Positions 51,201-59,900 of a DNA stretch of 64,000 nucleotides are shown one piece after another. The stretch's first letter is position 1. Every line of letters begins with the position of its first letter. The notes beneath the pieces were generated by a model, which saw only the letters and a list, made by a program, of their open reading frames with translations, did not search any database and was not told where the DNA came from. A program made the translations under genes and the position numbers. Where the stretch lies: NCBI RefSeq assembly GCF_050947335.1, contig NW_027473531.1, positions 124,001 through 188,000 on the forward strand, in the 5' to 3' direction. Source of the DNA: Megachile rotundata (Eukaryota; Arthropoda; Insecta; Hymenoptera; Megachilidae).

Positions 51201-52040
51201 ATTAGCCATATTATGCTTATATGATCGACAGAACGACAATTACTATACTTATTATTCTTATTTTTATCAACCTAACTCATATTATTACCCATATTATGCT
51301 TAAATGATCGATAGAGCGACAATTACTATACTTATTACTCTTATTATTATCAATCTAACTCATATTATTAACCATATTATGCAGATATGATCGATAGAAC
51401 TACAATTACTATACTCATTTATCTTATTATTATCAATCTAACTCATATTATTAGCCATATTATGCTTATATGATCGATAGAACGACAATTACTGTACTTA
51501 TTACTCTTATCATTATCGATCTAACTCATATTATTAGCCATATTATGCTTATATGATCGATAGAACGACAATTACTATACTTATTACTCTTATTATTATC
51601 AATCCAACTCATATCATTAGCAATATTATGCAGATATGATCGATAGAACGACAATTACTATACTTATTACACTCACTATTATCAATCTAACTCATATTAT
51701 TAACAATATTATGCAGATATGATCGATAGCACGACATTTACTATACTTATTACTCTTATTATTATCAACCTAAGTCATATTATTAGCCATATTATGCTTA
51801 TATGATCGATAGAACGACAATTACTATGCTTATTATTCTTATTTTTATCAACCTAACTCATATTATTAGCCATATTATGCATATGTGATCGATAGAACGA
51901 CAATTACTATACTTATTACACTTACTATTATCAATCTAACTCATATTATTAGCCATATTATGCATATATGATCGATAGAACGACAATTACTGTACTTATT
52001 ACTCTTATCATTATCGATGTAACTCATATTATTAGCCATT

Positions 52041-52103
52041 GTAACGAGGCATATTTTCATTGGGTTGATTGCCTCCTTTTTTTTTTGGGTTATGCCTCGT
52101 TAC
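52041..52103. other. 13-bp perfect inverted repeat at the LTR 5' end
   Basis: GTAACGAGGCATA (52041-52053) is the exact reverse complement of TATGCCTCGTTAC (52091-52103), separated by 37 nt that include a T10 run. It sits one base inside the LTR terminus and recurs at 63155-63167/63205-63217. It could form a terminal hairpin in DNA or act as a paired protein-binding site at the integrase end; the role is unknown. Confidence 0.85.
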
Positions 52104-53221
52104 GATGATCCTCCCGAATTGCCAGCCCCACTCCTCCGCCCAAGCGGACCACCTCGCCGCTGGGGCAAGTATGAGTGAGCGTGTGTGTGTGTTTTTCTTT
52201 TCCTTTTCGTGTGTTTTTTTTTTATTTTCTATCTGTTTCGGACGCCACCCTTTTCCCCCCTTTTTTTTTTTTTGGCTGCCTCCAACCAGCACCGAAGGAG
52301 CCGTCGTCGTCCCCGGTCGCGGAGGAACCTCTCCCTGAGCGACGGAGGCGCGGGATGGGTCCACCGAAGGAGCACCGGCTGTCCGGTCGCGGCGCCACCC
52401 CGTCATCCTCCGCGGGGGCGACCGGCAGCCGACCACCGGGAAACGCCAGGCCTGGGGACAAGCCACCCCCAACTGCCACCTCGAGAGGGCCCCAGGACCT
52501 GGCCACCAAACCCCACCGTGGAATGGCCCATCCTCGACGCCGAAATCCTCGGGGTGGGGGAAGACCGTGAACCGGGGGAGAAGATCGAGAGAAGCCAGCG
52601 AGCCGCCGCGAGAGATAGCCGGATCCTTTCGCGAAAGCCGTTTCTCTTTTTTTTCTTCCCTATTTCGTGTGTTGTACGTCTCCGTTGTTTTCCGAATCTG
52701 AGTGGTGCGTTCCGTTTTTTGTGCTGTTCTTCTCTCTTTTCGTGTGTGCCTGCGTGGAGTGTGTGTCGCCGCCGCCCCTGTGTGGAATTTTTGGGAATAC
52801 ACCAGCGCAAAAAGGTAGGAGTCATCTCCGTACCCTGTTTATTGTTATTCATTTGCGCGTGGGCGAGGGCGATAGGACCCCTGGCCCCAGTGACGAGGAC
52901 CCTAGAGGCCGCGGACAGTCTACACGACACTGTCCCCTCTAATTTAGTTCTTCTTCGTTTCGCTGTATTTTGGTATTTAGGACCAACGTCCCCTTATTGT
53001 CCACGACCCCTAAGAGGGCGTGTTCCTTCGCGGGCGAATACCACAGCGTTCTTTTTGTATTTCCGATCTTTGTACTCGCGCGTACCGTGAGCCCCCGCGC
53101 CGCGAAAGCCTCCCTCGCAACTGGCGAGTCGACCCCTTTTCCTCGACCGTTGCTTGTAACGCGTGGGGCCCACGCGAATTCATTTTTTCTGTTTTGCTTG
53201 AGTGGCCTACTTGGAGGCCCG

Positions 53222-53227
53222 AATAAA
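53222..53227 (+). promoter_or_regulatory. Polyadenylation signal AATAAA in the LTR
   Basis: This AATAAA lies about 240 bp before the LTR end. A GT-rich stretch (about 53371-53398) follows downstream, as expected for 3' end formation. It would define the end of the R region in the 3' LTR; the corresponding copy lies beyond the window. Confidence 0.6.
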
Positions 53228-53473
53228 AGCATTTTCTATTGGATACGAACTCGCGGGTCCTTTACTAATTTTTTTTTCTGACCCCCTCTGATTCCCGCTC
53301 CCGACAGAGCAGCCGGAAGGGCGATTACTCCGGACGAGTGCATTAGCACTGGCGCCCCATTAAAGAAATCGTCCGTGGGTGTGAGCATCGGTGCGTGGAG
53401 GGCCGTTTTCCCTAACTGCCCCCACTCCAGGGAACCCCCTTCGGGCTTTCCCCCCACCGATCCGTCACAAATT

Positions 53474-53491
53474 TGGCGCCCAACGTGGGGC
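53474..53491 (+). other. Primer binding site, tRNA-Lys
   Basis: TGGCGCCCAACGTGGGGC is 18 nt long, starts 4 nt after the LTR terminus and is complementary to the 3' end (including CCA) of the animal tRNA-Lys(CUU)/Lys1,2 type. Several retroviruses and arthropod gypsy-like elements use this primer. It primes minus-strand DNA synthesis. Being intact, it supports a functional element. Confidence 0.93.
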
Positions 53492-53921
53492 CAGAGTAAA
53501 GTTGACCACAGGGACGCGAGTATCCACCCTTAAAGATTTTCTTTGTTCTAGTAGGTTTGAAATTTCCGTTACTCGTACCGTTGATTTCAACGACGAGTCT
53601 TTGTTTTCGTATCTATCAATAGGCGATCGTTTTTGCTTCGTTGACATCTACCTGTACCCCGTGTGTACAGGTGGGTATCCGATATTATTGCCGCGATTGT
53701 CTCTAGAGCGAAACTCTGTAACGGATTCTTATTGTTTGTTACTTTCCTTGATTTCTAACGGCATACAAGACCGATTATACCGAGCCTTTGTTTGTGTTGA
53801 GAGTCGGCACCCGTGACGGTTTGAGCTGTCGGTTGTTGTTCTTTTTTTTTTCTTGAGCGTATATTATCGCTTCTTCATCGTCAGCTTAACTCCGGGTTAA
53901 AGTTAGAAAAAATTCTTTATT
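53492..53921 (+). other. Untranslated leader with a strong hairpin
   Basis: This 430-nt segment lies between the PBS and the gag ATG. A hairpin pairs 53646-53657 with 53665-53676 (8 perfect pairs next to a 7-nt loop, then a further 4 pairs with two G-U wobbles). The 3' arm contains CAG/GTGGGT at 53669-53676, a possible 5' splice donor. Leaders of LTR elements commonly hold packaging and dimerisation signals and splice donors, so the hairpin is a candidate for either role. A T-rich tract (about 53841-53851) precedes gag. No gene is seen. Confidence 0.6.
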
Positions 53922-56906
53922 ATGTCCGGCTCCGAGACCACTGAGACTGACCGCGCTCGCCGTTTCGCCCTTCGCGAACAGAGAGCTGAGCTGCGGGAGA
54001 TGTGCTCCTCATTAGTGGACCGACACAATGCCGTAGATGTAATTATGCTGATGGAGATGTTGGGATTCAGTACCGTCGGTACGTGGACCGCGTTGGCTGA
54101 CCGATTCAGGCGTTACCATTTCCGCCTCGAATTCGGACCCAACGCGGCCGGGTGGGACCCTGCAGTAGACGAGGTGGCCGGCGCGCAGACCAACGCCTCA
54201 CTTGAGACCCTGGTGGCCGGCAGCCGAGGAAGGGACTTGTTCGCCCGATACGAGTCCATCCTCCGTCTCTCCCCCCTACGCGGGTCCGGGTACCCACTCG
54301 GAGCGCGCGCTAGTTTTGATTTGATTCCCGCCGCCGCCCCGACCTTGACCGTGACCGAACCTTCGCGTCCGGTTACGGAGCGGCCAGCGGAAGAAAACGC
54401 GCCCGCGCTAGACCAACCGGAAGATCCCAACACCCCCGAATTACCGCGCGGATGGGTGGAGGACCGCCAGTGGCTGCCCACTGGTCAGTCCGTCGGTCGT
54501 TATCGGGACCCCCTCAGTCTTCACTCTGAAGGGGTGGAAACGTCCCAGCCGGCGGATACTACTCCCCACCGCCCCCTAGCAACCGCAAGCACGCCGCGAG
54601 TTAGGGAGTCGCGTCTCGCGGAGTTCGGATTTACCGGACCAAGGGGTGATCGCGAAGCGCGTCATGCTTCCCCACCGCTGGAGACGCGAGGTTCTTCGGC
54701 TCCCCTTCCCCAATTCGAACCGATCGGTAGCGATCACCGAGCTACGCGTTCCGAAAGGGAGGGGATTTCTGCCGCGTCGCGGCCGGTAAGAGAGCGAGCG
54801 ACGGGTCGGTACGGGCACCGTCAACCAGACCCCCCACTCTCCCGCCAACAGATTCGGTACGACAGCAGCGGGAGCGACGGAGAAGTTCCCCTACCCGCTG
54901 TCACCGAATCTCGCGTTAGCCGTCGTGAACCGCAACGCGAAGAACGACGCGAAGGACGACGCGAAAGAATAGAGGAAGAACGCGATCGTCTACGTGTTCG
55001 CGACTCCGTGGACAACCTGGCGTCCCGGAGCCACCCTCGCGTTCCCTCCCCATCCGGGGTAGGTTACACAGAACGCGAAGGTGTCGAGCGCGAACGCGTT
55101 TCAGTCATGACCAGTAAGGAGCGTCACGAGTGGAGGGAACGAACTCGTGATCTCTCCCCTCGTGATCGCCCCCGTTCTCGCGACCCCGTGGACAACCTGG
55201 CGTCCCGGGGCCACCCCCGCGTTCCCTCCCCATCCGGGGTTGGTCCTTCAGAGCGCGGAGGTGTAGAACGCGAGTACGTTTCTGTTTTGCCCAGAGAAGA
55301 ACGACGCGAGAGAAGGGAACGAACTCGTGACCTTTCTCCTCGTGATCGTTTACGTTTTCGCGACCCCGTGGACAACCTGGCGTCCCGGGGCCACCCCCGC
55401 GTTCCCTCCCCACCCGGGGCTGGTTACTTAGAGCGCGGAGGTGTCGAGCGCGATTACGACACTGTTTTGCAGCGTGACGAACGGCGCGAGAGGAGAAGAG
55501 AGACTCGCGACCCTGTGGACAACCTGGCGTCCCGGAGTTATCCCCGTGCTCCCTCCCCATCCGGGGATGGTTACTTAGAGCGCGTGGACTACCGTTCGGA
55601 CACGTATCGCCGCGCGGAGGACCGTGACCTTGCCCCGAGGGCGTCGGTGGAGGCGCCCCGTGACCGCACACTGGCGACAAGGAGGGGAGAGGAAGAAGCT
55701 CGTCCATTTTCGGGCGAGCCAGGCTCCCCCCGCTCCCGCCGTGTGCTGCGACACCGGGAAGTGGACACGGAATACGAGAGAGACGCCACGGTGCATCGAC
55801 GACAATCTCCTGTCGGTCATTTCCGGGGAGATCAGGCGATCGATGTGCTGACGAAATGGCGCATCTCGTACTCCAGCGAGTTCGAGGAGGGGGCCGAAAC
55901 TTTTCTGGACCGCCTCGAACGATGTCTGGACAGCTCGAAGATGCCTGTACCGGACATGCTGGCCGCGCTGCCTGCTGTTTTGCGAGGAGCGGCTGCGAAC
56001 TGGCATCGTATCTGTGGAGTGTCGTGTCGGAGCTGGAGCGAATTTGCCCGAGCTTTCCGGGAACGCTTCGGCGCGCGCGACTTCCAACAACAGCTCAAGA
56101 ATGATGCCAAGAATCGCACGCAGGGAGAGCGAGAAACGATCAGCATGTTTCTAGATAGTTTAGAGCTGATCTTCTCGCACATGAATCCCCCTCCTTTGCA
56201 AGTAGAGCGGTTAAATACGGCATATGACAACTTATTGCCATATTACCGCCGAAGATTCCGACGTTCGGAATTCAATACGTTTAAGGAGCTGCGCGAATTG
56301 GGTAGGGAGGTGGAGGAAGGTGCGGCTAGAGAAAGAGCCGGGCATCGCCCACCCCCTAGCGCAGCGGATCTCGCGTTGGCGGAAACCGCGTATAGGCCGC
56401 CTCCGCGAGGTGCTTTTAGTAGTTTAGCCGCGACGGACTCGCCGTACGACTACGAGCCGCCTGCCGATGCTTGGAAACAAGGAGAATCCGCGAGATCGCG
56501 GGACAAGAAAACGGGCTCTTCAAGGCCCGCGGTCGAGGTCGAAGCGGAAAGACCGCACGCCTCGACCCCCGCGACCGCGAGAACTCCGGCGGCGGCACCG
56601 AAGGCGAGTGTTCCGCGCCAGCCACCGCGGACGCGCACCCCGCCGCGACCTTCAAGGTCGCAGGTAGAGCGGAGGAGCCCCGCGATGCCGGCTGCTACAG
56701 CACCCCCGCTCGCAACGTCCACCCCGTTGGCCTCTAAGGGGGGGGAGTGCTATAATTGCGGACAGCCTGGACATTGGGCTGCCGACTGCCCCCTCCCCCG
56801 GAGGATCCGGGTGTGCTACGGGTGTAACCGAGAGGGGGTGACTATACTCACCTGCCCCGATTGCCTCGCTAGGCGGTCGGGAAATGCACCGCGGGGAAGT
56901 CGCTAG
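53922..56906 (+). CDS. gag: Gag polyprotein (capsid/nucleocapsid), 994 aa
   Basis: This encodes the structural polyprotein that would assemble the particle and bind element RNA. The ATG at 53922 has A at -3 and is the first codon of a long open frame after the leader. The N-terminal ~330 residues are not recognisable. Residues ~330-640 are very rich in Arg, Glu and Asp and include a tandem repeat. A retrotransposon Gag-like helical domain covers ~638-800 (LTKW at its start; AANWHRI; FARAFRERFG). A Pro/Arg/Ala linker follows. The C terminus has a CCHC knuckle (C943, C946, H951, C956) and a CX2C-X9-CX2C finger (C965, C968, C978, C981). At 994 aa it is longer than most gypsy Gags, largely because of the charged insert. 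It ends in a pol overlap carrying a -1 frameshift signal. Identification rests on domain layout and position. Confidence 0.9.
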   Translation: MSGSETTETDRARRFALREQRAELREMCSSLVDRHNAVDVIMLMEMLGFSTVGTWTALADRFRRYHFRLEFGPNAAGWDPAVDEVAGAQTNASLETLVAGSRGRDLFARYESILRLSPLRGSGYPLGARASFDLIPAAAPTLTVTEPSRPVTERPAEENAPALDQPEDPNTPELPRGWVEDRQWLPTGQSVGRYRDPLSLHSEGVETSQPADTTPHRPLATASTPRVRESRLAEFGFTGPRGDREARHASPPLETRGSSAPLPQFEPIGSDHRATRSEREGISAASRPVRERATGRYGHRQPDPPLSRQQIRYDSSGSDGEVPLPAVTESRVSRREPQREERREGRRERIEEERDRLRVRDSVDNLASRSHPRVPSPSGVGYTEREGVERERVSVMTSKERHEWRERTRDLSPRDRPRSRDPVDNLASRGHPRVPSPSGVGPSERGGVEREYVSVLPREERRERRERTRDLSPRDRLRFRDPVDNLASRGHPRVPSPPGAGYLERGGVERDYDTVLQRDERRERRRETRDPVDNLASRSYPRAPSPSGDGYLERVDYRSDTYRRAEDRDLAPRASVEAPRDRTLATRRGEEEARPFSGEPGSPRSRRVLRHREVDTEYERDATVHRRQSPVGHFRGDQAIDVLTKWRISYSSEFEEGAETFLDRLERCLDSSKMPVPDMLAALPAVLRGAAANWHRICGVSCRSWSEFARAFRERFGARDFQQQLKNDAKNRTQGERETISMFLDSLELIFSHMNPPPLQVERLNTAYDNLLPYYRRRFRRSEFNTFKELRELGREVEEGAARERAGHRPPPSAADLALAETAYRPPPRGAFSSLAATDSPYDYEPPADAWKQGESARSRDKKTGSSRPAVEVEAERPHASTPATARTPAAAPKASVPRQPPRTRTPPRPSRSQVERRSPAMPAATAPPLATSTPLASKGGECYNCGQPGHWAADCPLPRRIRVCYGCNREGVTILTCPDCLARRSGNAPRGSR
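55011..55590 (+). repeat. 180-bp minisatellite inside gag
   Basis: In-frame repeats start at GACAACCTGG at 55011, 55191, 55371 and 55518, giving spacings of 180, 180 and 147 bp (60, 60 and 49 aa). Each encoded unit contains DNLASR, HPRVPSP (YPRAPSP in the last) and an Arg/Glu-rich segment. Whole-codon unit lengths keep the frame open. The shorter third unit lacks 11 codons. Copy number probably varies among copies of the element. Confidence 0.88.
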
Positions 56907-56925
56907 AGGCCTGCGACCACCCGCG
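56879..56925 (+). promoter_or_regulatory. -1 ribosomal frameshift signal at the gag/pol junction
   Basis: The heptamer G GGA AAT (56879-56885) is phased on the gag frame as X XXY YYZ. Four nucleotides downstream a nested hairpin follows: 56890-56895 (CGCGGG) pairs with 56920-56925 (CCCGCG), and 56899-56903 (GTCGC) pairs with 56913-56917 (GCGAC) around a 9-nt loop that holds the gag stop. Slipping back one base enters the pol frame, which is open from 56873 (after TAG at 56870). Related GGGAAAC heptamers direct -1 slippage in some retroviruses. Function is inferred from sequence. Confidence 0.8.
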
Positions 56926-59900
56926 TGAAGACGTGGAGGCCTCACAGATAGGCACGATTCAGGTGGAGGAAGGGCCAACGGATCCGAACCTTTGTGCGGA
57001 ATTTCCGGAAACCCCCAAAATTCTCCCTGAATTGACCCTCCCGTCTCTTTCGCCAAAAACCGTGGGGCCACCCTCCACTCCACTTTTGGAAAAGAAGGAG
57101 GAGGCCACCTCCCGATCCCTAATTTGTCTATGTGACGGCCTGAGGGCTGGTTGGACCAGGGGAAAGGGAGGTGATAACTGTTGTTCCGCGGAACCTCTTC
57201 CGGCACCTCCACTTACAGAGACCAAGGAGGAGGTTACCTCCATGTCCCTAATTTGTCTATGTGACGGCTCGAGGGCTGGTTGGACCAGGGGACAAGGAGG
57301 GGATAGCCTTCATCACGCGGAACCTCTTCCGGCGCCTCCTCTTAAAGAGGCCAAGGAGGAGATCGTCTCTCGATCCCTAATTTGTCTATGTGACGGCCCG
57401 AGGGCTGGTTGGACCAGGGGACCGAGAGGGGATAACTTTTATCCTGCGGTACCTCTTCCGTCGCCTCCACCCCAGGAGACAAAGGAGGAGGTCACCTCCG
57501 AGCCCCTACTTTGTACATGTGACGGACGTTTACTCGGTTGTACCAGGGGGCAAAGAGGTGACGATTTCGACCTCAAGAGACCTTTTTCCGTTCCTCCACT
57601 GGAGGAGGAGAGGGAGGAGGCCACTCCCCGATCCCTACTTTGTACATGTGACGGCCCGAGGGCTGGTTGGACCAGGGGACCGGGAAAAGAGGGCCTTCAT
57701 CCCACGGAACTTCCTCCCGCGCCTCCACTTAGGGAGACCGAGGAGGGGGTCACCTCTCGATCCCTAATTTGTCTATGTGACGGCCAAAAGGCTGGTTGGA
57801 CCAGGGGAAAGCGAGGTGAAGGTCCCGATTCCGCGAGTACATTACCCGCGCCTCCACTTTTGGAGAACAGGGCCGTAATCACCTCCACTGATCCCTACTT
57901 TGTCCATGGGACGGCCAATTTGCCGGTTGGACCAGGGGACAGTCAGGTGGTCGGAATGGCTCGCGAATCGATTAAATTTCGCCGCGATTTTCCGCCGGGA
58001 TATGTTGACCGCCGCTATTATGTCCGCCTACTGGTCGCTGGACATCCGCTCTGGGCTTTAATTGATAGCGGGGCCGCGCGTTCCTATTTGGGACCAGACG
58101 CGATTGCATGGTTAGGGTCGCGTATAGATCCCACTTTTTCAGGGGAAATGCGGATGGCCAATGGCGTGCAGGACCATATCTTAGGCGAAGCGGTGATAGA
58201 GATCGAAATCGACGGGCGAAAGATTGCATTGCCAATCCGAGTCGCGAACAATTTAGATTACGATTGCGTGCTGGGGATAGATTTTCTGGAGGCTTTTGAA
58301 ATCTCCCTAGACACATCGAACGCGACTTGGAAAATTCGGAATGGTCCCGTTCATTCCTTTGTTGTTCCAGGTTTGCAGGATTCGAGGGAAATTATCCACG
58401 CCGATTGCGCCGCTATCGTTGAGATTACTCCGAAACAAAGCGAGCGCTTAAATCAGCTGTTGGATCGAATAATTCCCCCTCCTGCGGAAAAACCTCCCGC
58501 GACTACTCTTGTTCAGCATAAAATCGACGTGCAAGGACACGAACCGATTAAACACCGCGCGCGACGCGTATCTCCGAAAATTTACGAAGTCGCGCACGCG
58601 GAGGTTGACAAGATGCTCGCGGATGGAATTATTGAGCGCTCGTCAAGCGCTTGGGCGAGTTGTCCCGTGATAGTCGCAAAAGCGAACGGGAAATATCGCT
58701 TTTGTATTGACTATCGCGATGTAAACAATGTCACTAAGAAGGACGCATACCCTCTTCCGCATATGGACGCGATCCTGGACAAATTACGCACTGCACTATA
58801 CATTTCGACCATCGATTTGAGTCAGGCGTACTTCCAAATTCCTCTGGAAGAGTCCAGTCGAGAAATTACGGCGTTCGTAGTCCCAGGGAAAGGGTTATTC
58901 CAATTTACGCGTATGCCGTACGGGCTGACCAACGCCCCGGCCACTTTTCAAAGGCTGATGGATCGCTTGATTGGTCCTGAGCTTGAACCTCACGCCTTCG
59001 CGTATCTTGACGATATTGTTATCGTCAATGAGACCTTCGATGACCATCTTGAATGGATCGAAAAGGTCATTGGAATATTAAACGAAGCAGGGCTCGAAAT
59101 CAATCGGGAAAAGAGCGAATTTTGTCGCCAAGAGGTCCGGTATTTGGGATATTTAATAAGCCAAAAGGGCCTCGAACCCGATCCCGAAAAGGTTGCGCCG
59201 GTTTTGTCGTATCCGGCGCCCACGACGGTCAAGCAACTGCGGAGTTTCCTCGGCATGGTTGGTTGGTACGCACGATTTTTGCCGAACCATGCGCGTGACA
59301 AAGTCCCCTTGGTGCAGTTGCTTAAGAAAAACGAGCCCTGGCATTGGGGTAAAGCTCAAGAAACGGCTTTTCAAAATTTGAAAAAAGCCCTGAGCACCAC
59401 CCCCGTTTTAGCACGTCCTGATTTCTCGTTGCCGTTCGTTCTTCAGACTGACGCGAGTCACTATGCAATCGGCGCGGTCCTCACACAAAAACAAAATGGG
59501 GAGGAACACCCCATTGTTTACGTGAATAGAGTCTTGACCGCTGCCGAGCAAAAATATACAGTGACCGAAAAAGAGTGTTTGGCAGTTTTATGGGCCATTA
59601 AAAAACTCCGTCCGTATCTCGAGGGGTACTCTTTTACCGTTATTACGGATCACAGCAGCCTCAAATGGCTGCATAATTTAAAAGATCCCACGGGACGATT
59701 GGCGAGATGGGCCCTTGATATGCAACAATACTCTTTTTCTATTGAGCATCGTAAAGGAGCCCTCCACCACGTCCCGGATGCACTTTCACGTGCGATAGTA
59801 CCCCCGAACGACGTCGTCACTGAAGAACCACCTGTTCACGACTTTTTAGCGGCTCTCAAGGACATTGAGAGTAATTGGTACGCTGACCGCTTGAAAAAAG

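Larger units (their letters stand above)
1..52039. repeat. 83-bp AT-rich satellite array, about 626 monomers
   Basis: This is a continuous head-to-tail tandem array with a monomer of 83 bp and about 20 G/C bases per consensus monomer. Every unit carries a near-constant block with the palindrome ATCGAT (GATCGATAGAAC) followed by ACAATTACT. Variation concentrates in a few places: the tail (cttatatg, cttaaatg, catatatg, cagatatg, cagatacg), the actata/actgta position and the cttatta/cttatca/cacttac segment. All monomers have one orientation. No inversion, other repeat family or gene interrupts the array before 52040. Array size and AT content are typical of centromeric or heterochromatic satellites, but no CENP-B-box-like motif was seen, so a centromeric role is only inference. 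The array starts before base 1 and probably continues beyond the retrotransposon. Confidence 0.98.
52040..53469 (+). repeat. 5' long terminal repeat (1430 bp)
   Basis: It begins TGTAAC where the satellite stops and ends GTCACA four bases before the PBS, giving the TGT…ACA termini expected of LTRs. Its first 847 bp recur at 63154-64000 with no indel and no difference that I could see. It contains long T tracts (about 52075-52086, 52206-52213, 52261-52273), a GC-rich middle (about 52300-52620) and an AATAAA near its 3' end. No convincing TATA box was found. TCATTT at 52849 fits the insect initiator consensus but is too weak to call. Small ORFs in the LTR are low-complexity and are not annotated as genes. 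Confidence 0.93.

Noticed and set aside
1..52039. CRISPR-like regular repeats
   Set aside because: The whole 83-bp unit repeats with no unique spacers, and the context is eukaryotic satellite.
1..52039. Centromere assignment through a CENP-B-type box
   Set aside because: No such motif was found in the monomer; array size alone does not prove a centromere.
52840..52890. Initiator plus downstream promoter element in the LTR
   Set aside because: TCATTT at 52849 and GGACC at 52875 resemble insect core elements, but their spacing is about three bases off and similar matches occur elsewhere.
52185..53090. 301-codon plus-strand frame inside the 5' LTR
   Set aside because: It is low-complexity and Phe/Arg-rich, lies in the LTR regulatory region and crosses homopolymer tracts. 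There is no motif to support a gene.
56933..56935. Independent start codon for pol
   Set aside because: The codon is GTG and the frame is open upstream to 56873, overlapping gag at a frameshift signal. Separate initiation is less likely.
57390..57767. 125-codon frame overlapping the pol minisatellite
   Set aside because: It is an alternate reading of the 129-bp repeat, which is open in more than one frame. Pol is the supported frame here.
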